A stretch of 64,000 nt of DNA, from positions 281,248 through 345,247 of the forward strand of contig SJCO01000008.1 in the NCBI GenBank assembly GCA_005217565.1, written 5' to 3'. The DNA is from Puteibacter caeruleilacunae (lineage in GTDB: Bacteria > Bacteroidota > Bacteroidia > Bacteroidales > Prolixibacteraceae). The translations under genes and the position numbers were made by a program. The notes below the pieces were generated by a model. It was not told the origin of the DNA, did not search any database, and worked only from the letters and a program-made list of their open reading frames with translations. Numbering within the stretch: position 1 is the first letter of the stretch; each line of letters begins with the position of its first letter. Positions 57,955-64,000 of the stretch are shown here, piece by piece.

Positions 57955-58812
57955 ATGACGATAATAGCAAACATAAAGAATTCGTACAATAGCTTTCAAA
58001 GATTAATAAACTTCTATGAACAGAACAAGAATAGAAGATTCGAAGAGATTGAAGTAGAGTTATATACATGGTTTTCTGCAAACCTGTGTGCTGTGTTAGG
58101 TGGTATTTTTGATCTCTACAATGAAAAGTTAAACACTATTAAGCTTCGTTGTGCTTCTTCTGGAATAGAGGAAATATTACTTAAAAATGAATTCTTAACT
58201 TTTTTCGGTGCCAGGAAAATTGAAGATAACTATCATACCACAATTCCATATGCGCGGTTTAATGGGACTGATGGAAAGGTATTTAGTAAATACATTAGAG
58301 AGAAATTGATCGAGCGTGATGAACTTCCCAATATGTCGGATTTGGTCAAAGAGAAGATGCGTGAAGCAATTCATGAAATATTTGTTAATGCACAGATACA
58401 TAGTGAGAGCAGTTATATTTATACCTGTGGTCAATTTTTCCCTAGAGACAATAGAATCGAATTTACAATTGTTGATACAGGTATAGGATTTAAGAGGAAA
58501 GTAAATGAGCGATTCAATTCAAGCTTGAGTGGAGCTCAGGCAATTCAATGGGCCATCAAAGACGGACATACAACGAAAGAGGGTGTGTCAGGGGGGATTG
58601 GATTAGCTCTATTGAGAGAATTTGTGGAAAAAAATAAGGGTGTTTTACAAATTGTTAGCTCTGATGGATATTATGAATACACGTACAAAGGGGAACAATT
58701 AGAATCATTTAATGGTAGTTTTCCTGGAAGTATTATAAATTTGCAATTCAGAACTGACGATAACAGCTCTTATATTTTGAAGGAGGAAGTAAACAAAGAT
58801 GATATATTCTAA
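57955..58812 (+). CDS. GHKL-type ATPase (HATPase_c), conflict-module candidate
   Basis: 285 residues from ATG 57955 (a TTG at 57922 would extend it). The N-terminal half (1-125) is not recognised. The GHKL part has N box EIFVNAQIHS (Asn145), G1 box VDTGIGF (Asp174) and G2 box SGGIGLALL (213-220). No His phosphoacceptor or receiver is present, so it is not a kinase in the usual sense, but rather like anti-sigma/MutL/Hsp90-type ATPases. It overlaps the STAS-like gene by 14 bases, and the PIN gene follows 2 bases later. Confidence 0.8.
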   Translation: MTIIANIKNSYNSFQRLINFYEQNKNRRFEEIEVELYTWFSANLCAVLGGIFDLYNEKLNTIKLRCASSGIEEILLKNEFLTFFGARKIEDNYHTTIPYARFNGTDGKVFSKYIREKLIERDELPNMSDLVKEKMREAIHEIFVNAQIHSESSYIYTCGQFFPRDNRIEFTIVDTGIGFKRKVNERFNSSLSGAQAIQWAIKDGHTTKEGVSGGIGLALLREFVEKNKGVLQIVSSDGYYEYTYKGEQLESFNGSFPGSIINLQFRTDDNSSYILKEEVNKDDIF

Positions 58813-59167
58813 GATAATGAAAGAGATAACTATTAATATTGTAAGTGTTGTTGGCAATGTCGATTGTACAGAAGCTTCAGATGGTGAAAAAGTGTATAAA
58901 CTAATTGAGGCAGCATTCAGAGAAGATAAAAATGTAATTCTTTCTTTTTTGAATGTTGAATTGATAACGACAGCGTTTCTTAATACTGCTATTGGACAAC
59001 TCTATAAAGAATTTTCAGAAGAAAAAATAAAGGAGTTATTACAAGTTGATGAAATGACGCAAAGTGGATTGATATCATTAAAGAGAGTTGTAGATACTGC
59101 TAAGGTTTATTATAAGGATCCGGATGCAATGAGAAGAAGTATTAATGACATTTTAGGAGAAGAATAA
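58799..59167 (+). CDS. STAS-like protein (DUF4325-like)
   Basis: 122 residues. A short STAS-like alpha/beta fold: a hydrophobic strand NVILSFLNVELITTAFLNTAIGQLY (the V-x-x-S-F region) precedes helices. I read it as DUF4325-like, a group often found after GHKL ATPases, as in SpoIIAB/SpoIIAA-like pairs. It overlaps the ATPase gene by 14 bases and is 2 bases before the PIN gene. Confidence 0.7.
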   Translation: MIYSKIMKEITINIVSVVGNVDCTEASDGEKVYKLIEAAFREDKNVILSFLNVELITTAFLNTAIGQLYKEFSEEKIKELLQVDEMTQSGLISLKRVVDTAKVYYKDPDAMRRSINDILGEE

Positions 59168-59169
59168 TT

Positions 59170-59715
59170 ATGGCATTAAGAATCCCCCTGAAGAAATTAT
59201 CAGAAATCAATAATAGACAAATATTTTTTGATGCCAATGTTCTTATTTACATCTTTTGGTCGGCTGGAAGATTGCGTGAAGAAAGAATTTATGGTTCCCT
59301 ATATGGAAAACTAATAAAAGGCAATAATGATCTTGTTATTGATTATACTGTAATTTCAGAGATTGTGAATAGGACTCATCGTATTGCGTATGATATTTTT
59401 TTAAAGAAAGAATCAAAAAGTAAAGATGAGTTAAATTACAAAGAATATAGAAATAGTGATGCCGGTAAGGATGCATTAAATGATATCTATCGAACAATCG
59501 AATTTAACATTCTAGATAGTTTTAAGGTTGTTGGACGAGCTATAAATGAAGATGATATAAGAAATTTTCTTATTGATAATGGCTTGGATTTTGGCGATAA
59601 AGCTATTTTGACACTCTGTCAAGAGAATGATTATGTTCTTTTGACTCATGATTCAGACTTTAAAAGTGAAAAAGTAGATATTTTGAGTGGGAATAAAAGT
59701 ATTGTAGCTTCATAG
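59170..59715 (+). CDS. PIN-domain nuclease
   Basis: 181 residues. The acidic PIN residues are visible: Asp21 in FFDANVLIYIF, Glu64 in TVISEIVNR, Asp140/Asp143 in GLDFGDKAI and Asp161 in LLTHDSDF. PIN nucleases cleave RNA, often as toxins. It starts 2 bases after the STAS-like gene. The lack of a separate antitoxin suggests control by the ATPase/STAS pair. Confidence 0.85.
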   Translation: MALRIPLKKLSEINNRQIFFDANVLIYIFWSAGRLREERIYGSLYGKLIKGNNDLVIDYTVISEIVNRTHRIAYDIFLKKESKSKDELNYKEYRNSDAGKDALNDIYRTIEFNILDSFKVVGRAINEDDIRNFLIDNGLDFGDKAILTLCQENDYVLLTHDSDFKSEKVDILSGNKSIVAS

Positions 59716-60056
59716 AAATGTCAATGATGTTGTTATAGAAGATCTTGTGGTTTTTTAGATCTTCTGATCAAACTTCTATTTTGTTGTTCTTTGTACAAGT
59801 CTGTGGTATATATATACTATGCATATAATGATGTTGATTATTGGTAAATTGAAATCGTTGTATGCATAGTTTTAAAATAAGTGTTAGTGTTAATTGGTTT
59901 TGTTAAAATTACTTTCTATATTAGTCATAACTAATTAACCATTTACCATTGATGACAAATGAAACAACTCACTCTTCCCTTTCTTGGAGAATCTCCATAG
60001 ATTAAAATCCTCTAATTGAAAGAATACTCTAATTTTTAACCCTATAATTCCATGCT
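59716..60056. other. 341-base AT-rich intergenic region
   Basis: No ORF with coding character, no clear promoter and no repeat. It separates the PIN gene from the secreted protein gene. Confidence 0.4.
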
Positions 60057-60596
60057 ATGAAAATATTATTTTTATTGCTTAGCATTATTATGCTTACGTC
60101 AAGTTTGTACGCCCAGGACGTAAAAAAACAAGCTACTAAAATGGATGAGTTTGCGTCGCAAACAGGAGTGATTCTTAAGTTTGTTGATTATAGCCTGCCT
60201 AAGTTGAAACTGACCCTAGGTGTAGCTGAAACTAAAGTACGCAAATTGATTAAAGGAGGTGAAGCTCGTTATTTTTACCAGATCTCTTATAACACAAAGT
60301 ACGGTACGAAAACAGCTTCAATTGCTTATGAAGATTTAGTTGAAGTAGTAAAAGCTTTATCTTCATTGAAATCTGAAATGGATGCAGATAAAAATGCAAA
60401 TCCTGACTACCTGGAAAATAAATTTGTAACGGAAGATGGTTTCCAAGTCGGATACTATGTTAGTGCTGGTAAAGTAAAGTGGTACTTAGTCTTGGAGCGT
60501 TTTGGATCAGGCAATACTGTTTTCATCAATAGTGCAGAGACAGTGGAGTCTGCCTTTAACGAAGCTAAAGCCAAAATTGAAGAACTGAAAGGATGA
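60057..60596 (+). CDS. Small secreted protein, unknown
   Basis: 179 residues with a signal peptide (MKILFLLLSIIMLTSSLYAQ). The mature part is basic, with no family I know. It sits 52 bases before the DUF4297-type gene and has no clear link with it. It may be a chromosomal gene left inside the island. Confidence 0.65.
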   Translation: MKILFLLLSIIMLTSSLYAQDVKKQATKMDEFASQTGVILKFVDYSLPKLKLTLGVAETKVRKLIKGGEARYFYQISYNTKYGTKTASIAYEDLVEVVKALSSLKSEMDADKNANPDYLENKFVTEDGFQVGYYVSAGKVKWYLVLERFGSGNTVFINSAETVESAFNEAKAKIEELKG

Positions 60597-60648
60597 TCAT
60601 TTAAAGATTTGCTACAAAGAAGAATATTAATCTGTAGAAAAATAAACT

Positions 60649-61716
60649 ATGAGTGATAATCCCTTATTTGCCCCACAAAGAGAAAAGGCAGGTTCTACGA
60701 CATATCGGAAATATAATTATCAATATCACTGGGCTTTATGTAAAGTGATTGAGGAGCATTCTGATAGGAGTGAGTATGCTATATTTGTCGAAATGCATGA
60801 AGATGTTGTACTAGCTGATTCATTGAATAGGGACAAAGTTAAGTTTGTGTTTAATCAAGTAAAAACAACAAAGGATAAATATTCAGAAACGACTTTAATT
60901 AAGCGAAAAAATAATAAACCTTCTGTTTTGGCGAAACTGATAGAAAGCTGTAATTGCAAAGAGTATAGTTGTCTAATAACATCAATTAATTTAGTAGCTG
61001 CAAATGGTTTTTCTTTAACGCTTAAGGAAACAGGTGTTGATTTGAAATTAATCAAAGTATCAGATTTAGGAGATGATAGTATTGAAAAAATGTCAAGTTG
61101 TATAAAAGAAGAACTTGGCTGTGAAATTCCAGAATCTTTGCAATTTGTAATACCTACTCTGCCTGAAAAAGAGACAGATAATGTCGTTATTGGTAAAGTC
61201 GCTTTATTGTTGAATAAGCTATATCCTAATTGTAGATCTGAACCTGTAGATATTTATCGTACATTGATGGATGAATTACGAAGGAAAGGAGAAGATATGT
61301 TTGATTATAAAAATTGGGATGATGCCTTAAAAAATAAATCACTAACTTCAGAAACAGTAACCCAGGTGTTAAACACTTTTACAACTTCTGTAAAGGATAC
61401 TGAAATGAATGATCTTTTTCGAGAAATATGCGAGGAGCTTGGATTAAGTGTTATGCAGAGAAGTAACTTAAAAAAGTCTTTTCAACGATATAAAACAAGA
61501 AGAATTGGTGCAAGGAATACGATGCAACTTAGTACCACCCAAAATATATGTGATAATATACACAAATTTATGCATGCATGTGATAACAAAATGGAAATTT
61601 TGATAGAACTAGTAGGAAGGGGTATGGATAAATCGATCGCAAAGCAATTTGTGCAGAAAGAGGATAAGGATGCTGCAATAATTTGTGAGTACGTAATAAT
61701 GACGATAAATGAGTAA
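60649..61716 (+). CDS. DUF4297/Cap4-like nuclease-domain protein
   Basis: 355 residues. The N-terminal domain (about 5-190) starts AGSTTYRKYNYQYHWAL and has the restriction-fold core Glu48/Asp52 in FVEMHEDVVLAD and Gln70-x-Lys72 in FNQVKTTK. This is the layout of the DUF4297 nuclease found in Cap4 and in LmuA of Lamassu systems. The C-terminal half (about 195-355) is helical, unknown. It is 45 bases before the Rad50-like gene, likely an operon. Confidence 0.75.
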   Translation: MSDNPLFAPQREKAGSTTYRKYNYQYHWALCKVIEEHSDRSEYAIFVEMHEDVVLADSLNRDKVKFVFNQVKTTKDKYSETTLIKRKNNKPSVLAKLIESCNCKEYSCLITSINLVAANGFSLTLKETGVDLKLIKVSDLGDDSIEKMSSCIKEELGCEIPESLQFVIPTLPEKETDNVVIGKVALLLNKLYPNCRSEPVDIYRTLMDELRRKGEDMFDYKNWDDALKNKSLTSETVTQVLNTFTTSVKDTEMNDLFREICEELGLSVMQRSNLKKSFQRYKTRRIGARNTMQLSTTQNICDNIHKFMHACDNKMEILIELVGRGMDKSIAKQFVQKEDKDAAIICEYVIMTINE

Positions 61717-61760
61717 AGAAAACTACAAGTTGCTAATTAGAAATTTAAGATTTAAGAAAA

Positions 61761-63461
61761 ATGGTCAGCTTAAAATTCAATCGACTGCTAGTCAAGTCAG
61801 ATACAGAAAAGTCAGCGAATCAGTTCGAGTTTGCCCCAGAATTGAACTTGGTAAAAGCGAATGATAACAGTCTAGGGAAATCTACACTTGTTAGACTGTT
61901 GTTTTGGGGGCTTGGTTGTGAACCTTACCTAGATTCAACGTGGAAAGCATTTGATTGCAAGACGATTGTTGATTTTTCTATCAATGGAGTAAGATATCAA
62001 GTTTTTAGATATAAGAATATTGTTAGATTAGAGAAAGATCAAAAGATTACGGAATTCTCCTCTATTACAGGGAGTTATTCAGAATTATTCATGGATCTTG
62101 TTAATTTTAAAGCTGTTTTAACAAAAAGAAAATCGGTTGAGGTTGAAACACCTCCGCCGGCTTATTACTTTCTGCCATTCTATGTTGATCAGACTCGTAG
62201 TTGGTCTAAAGCATGGGATTGTTTTGACAAATTGGGACAATACGAAAGGTGGCAGAGTACTATAATAAAATATCATGTTGGGTACTTAACAGCTAAATAC
62301 TTTGAGATTGCTCAGGAGATTGCAAAAAGAAAATTAGAGTTTAATGAGCTTCAAGATCAAATTAATTCATATGAGAGTGTTATAAATACAATTTGTGAAT
62401 TTATTCCAAGGGGAAATGAAACACTTGTCGAGGATGATTTCCTTGTTTTGACTGATGAGGTTAAGTTAAGGATGAAAGACTTAAGTGTTAGACAAGAGAC
62501 TATGCTTGAAAATATTGCTAATGAAGAAGCCAATTATGCTCACTTACATCAGCAATTTGTGATATCCGGAAATATTATAGCGGAGCTAGATAAAGACTAT
62601 GTGTTTGCTGTAGAGAACGTCTCAAATGATGAAATAGAATGTCCTTTATGTGGAGTCATTCATGCAAACACGGTCGTCAACAGAGCTTCAATATTAACTG
62701 ATAAGCAACAGGCAGTTGAGCAATATGAATATTTAGATTCCAAGCTTGCTAAGTCAAGAGAGAAGATTGAGAAAAATAAGAAGGAGATCGAATATATTAG
62801 AAGAGAGATCAAGGAATTAAATGAAAAATATGGGAAAGATGATGAAAATGATCTGAACACTATAGTTGAGAAATTTGCATTTACCTCCCTTGAAGAAAAA
62901 GTGAAGACATCTAAAGAGAGAGAGAGGTTGAAATGTGAAGATCTTGATAGTCAGATTAAGCAATTTAGGAAGGATCAAAAAAATGTAGCACCTTCTAAGG
63001 ATGAGCAAGATATAATGACTGATTTCTTTATTAAAACACTCTATGCTTTTGTCGAGAAATTAAAAGCAGGGGGAATAAACCTCTCAGAGATAAATAAACC
63101 TACTGATGGATCGAAAATTGTCAAAGAAGGAGGAGATGCAGAAAGAACTAGGGGAATATTAGCGTTTTACCTTGCAACTTATGCAATGATTCAGAAATAT
63201 AGTAGTGAGGTAATTGCACCATTAGTAATTGATACGCCTAATCAGCAAGAGCAGTCAATCTCGAATTATGATAAAATTGTGGATTTATTAACAAATGATT
63301 TGCCAATAAATTCTCAAATATTCGTTTGTGCAATGGAGAATCCTCAATTGGCTCCTTATGAGAAAAAGGCTAAAGTTATTAAATTGGATGACCGGAAAAT
63401 ATTGCATAGATCTAAATACGAGGTTGTGAAAAACGAGTTTAGTGTTTTTGAAACTTCCTAG
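61761..63461 (+). CDS. Rad50/SMC-like ABC ATPase
   Basis: 566 residues. Degenerate Walker A ANDNSLGKST (33-42), coiled coils (about 185-275 and 315-410) with a CPLCG half zinc-hook (294-298) at their tip, a signature-like region KEGGDAERTRG (455-465) and Walker B PLVIDTP (487-493). It is short for an SMC. Paired with a Cap4-like nuclease, it resembles the SMC-like subunit of Lamassu or ABC-three-component defence systems, but no third (middle) subunit is present. Confidence 0.8.
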   Translation: MVSLKFNRLLVKSDTEKSANQFEFAPELNLVKANDNSLGKSTLVRLLFWGLGCEPYLDSTWKAFDCKTIVDFSINGVRYQVFRYKNIVRLEKDQKITEFSSITGSYSELFMDLVNFKAVLTKRKSVEVETPPPAYYFLPFYVDQTRSWSKAWDCFDKLGQYERWQSTIIKYHVGYLTAKYFEIAQEIAKRKLEFNELQDQINSYESVINTICEFIPRGNETLVEDDFLVLTDEVKLRMKDLSVRQETMLENIANEEANYAHLHQQFVISGNIIAELDKDYVFAVENVSNDEIECPLCGVIHANTVVNRASILTDKQQAVEQYEYLDSKLAKSREKIEKNKKEIEYIRREIKELNEKYGKDDENDLNTIVEKFAFTSLEEKVKTSKERERLKCEDLDSQIKQFRKDQKNVAPSKDEQDIMTDFFIKTLYAFVEKLKAGGINLSEINKPTDGSKIVKEGGDAERTRGILAFYLATYAMIQKYSSEVIAPLVIDTPNQQEQSISNYDKIVDLLTNDLPINSQIFVCAMENPQLAPYEKKAKVIKLDDRKILHRSKYEVVKNEFSVFETS

Positions 63462-63477
63462 ATTTGATTTTTTATTA

Positions 63478-63499
63478 TTAAGAGGTTCTCACCTCTTAA
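63478..63499. other. Perfect 9-bp hairpin at the integrase 3' end
   Basis: TTAAGAGGT (63478-63486) and ACCTCTTAA (63491-63499) with a 4-base loop. No T tract on either side in the right position, so it is not a clear terminator. It overlaps the integrase stop. Confidence 0.35.
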
Positions 63500-63831
63500 A
63501 GAAACCACTATTGCTTAACTTTCTTGCACTCTGCTCTCTAGTGATTTTGACATAGTCCATGAATTGCTGGAGAGTGGAGTGTCCAGTAATATCCATGATG
63601 GTTCGAGGATCTTTACCACGAAGATAAAGGTTGGTGGCGAAGCTTCTGCGGTCCGTGTAGGTTGTAATCAAATCGAATTTGTTATTTACAAACTGCTTCC
63701 GCCTATTGCCTTCTGTTCTGGCCCAAACTATACTTTCATTAATCTCTGCTACTTCCTTGATGTATTTGTTGAGCTTTTGCTCTGAAATGGATCCAGGGAG
63801 CTTGCCATCATACTTCTTCAGTAAGCATTCG
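63489..63831 (-). pseudogene. Tyrosine recombinase (integrase) fragment, cut by IS66-type element
   Basis: About 114 residues of the C-terminal catalytic domain: SISEQKLNKYIKEVAE, TTYTDRRSFATNLYLRG (box II, the usual His of HxxR replaced by Tyr), DITGHSTLQQFMDYVKI (with the His and the Tyr nucleophile). The frame stops abruptly at 63831, exactly where GTAAACTA, an IS66-type left end, begins. The N-terminal half is missing from the window and may lie beyond the IS. Confidence 0.8.
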
Positions 63832-64000
63832 GTAAACTACGTCATTTATAGCTGATGGAGTTAGCTAAGTTTGTTTTTAAATTTTAAAACAAGCGATATG
63901 CTCAATGCAAAAAAATTTAGTGCTATCTATGAGGACTATCTGGCTTCAGGTCTAACGGTTCGTGATTATTGTAGCAATCAAGAGATGAATGAGGCAAAGT
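63832..64000 (+). mobile_element. IS66-family insertion sequence, left end (runs off window)
   Basis: The element begins GTAA, as IS66 ends do, at the integrase break. At 63898 an ORF starts (MLNAKKFSAIYEDYLASGLT, then VRDYCSNQEMNEAK), matching the N-terminus of the IS66 accessory protein TnpA. The right end and the transposase are outside the window. Confidence 0.7.
63898..64000 (+). CDS. tnpA: IS66 accessory protein TnpA (3' end outside window)
   Basis: 34 codons are visible. It has the typical pattern of a helix, then SGLTVRDYCSNQ before the HTH. It is the first gene of IS66-type elements and is required for movement with TnpB and TnpC. Confidence 0.65.
   Translation, partial: MLNAKKFSAIYEDYLASGLTVRDYCSNQEMNEAK

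Noticed and set aside
61709..61864. 51-codon ORF overlapping the start of the Rad50-like gene, whose end (VRVCPRIELGKSE) faintly recalls SymE toxins
   Set aside because: The main frame (VSLKFNRLLV... with the NSLGKST loop) is clearly coding here. The resemblance is short and lacks the GKWL core.
54532..64000. Direct repeat of the tRNA-Arg 3' end as attR inside the window
   Set aside because: I did not find a second copy of the tRNA 3' segment by reading; it may lie beyond 64 kb.

Overview
The window looks like a chromosome segment of a Bacteroidota (Bacteroidetes) bacterium, most like the Bacteroidales/Marinilabiliales. The evidence is: promoters with a -7 box of the TAnnTTTG type, almost no Shine-Dalgarno sequences except in front of translation genes, many TonB-type proteins, transmembrane AraC-TPR regulators, a TonB-dependent receptor, a GH20/GH92/sulfatase set, and eukaryote-like citrate synthase and isocitrate dehydrogenase. 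Species cannot be assigned from the sequence alone.

Layout. 1-3.5 kb: the end of a sensor kinase, its NtrC-type partner, and a TonB protein. 3.6-5.9 kb: a secreted dipeptidyl peptidase IV. 6.1-9.5 kb: the translation operon thrS-infC-rpmI-rplT; infC appears to start at a rare ATA codon. 9.5-11.8 kb: an ECF sigma factor, its anti-sigma factor and a secreted propeller-like protein. 11.9-19.4 kb: a TauE/SafE permease with a small pyrophosphatase-like protein, a large hybrid kinase, a C1 aminopeptidase and secreted proteins. 19.7-25.9 kb: a citrate-to-2-oxoglutarate operon (aconitase, type II NADP-IDH, an E. coli-type IDH with NAD-like residues, citrate synthase). 26-32 kb: two copies of a [TonB-TPR]/[AraC-TM-TolB-like-TPR] module. 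32-39 kb: an Omp85-like barrel, yggS, a lipoprotein, and pABA genes pabA | pabB-pabC. 39-41.5 kb: a copper-type (OprC/NosA-like) TonB receptor split by one TAG codon. 41.6-54.2 kb: an ABC-F ATPase, GH20, GH92, glutamine synthetase, a sulfatase, a kinase with a cysteine-rich PAS domain, a Bfd-like ferredoxin and an HD phosphohydrolase.

Three intergenic places (about 34.35-34.70, 35.95-36.17 and 43.23-43.38 kb) carry mosaics of short purine-rich repeats that share words with one another. One of them supplies the last codons of pabA.

After tRNA-Arg(CCG) at 54.46 kb the DNA becomes AT-rich and mosaic: a phage portal fragment, a degraded IS4-type transposase, a phage-like repressor region with paired operators, and several unknown genes. 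Two candidate conflict/defence modules follow. One is a GHKL ATPase + STAS-like (DUF4325-like) protein + PIN nuclease (57.95-59.7 kb). The other is a DUF4297/Cap4-like nuclease + Rad50/SMC-like ATPase (60.6-63.5 kb). The island ends in an integrase cut by an IS66-type element that runs off the right edge. The GHKL/STAS/PIN trio is the best candidate here for an undescribed system.
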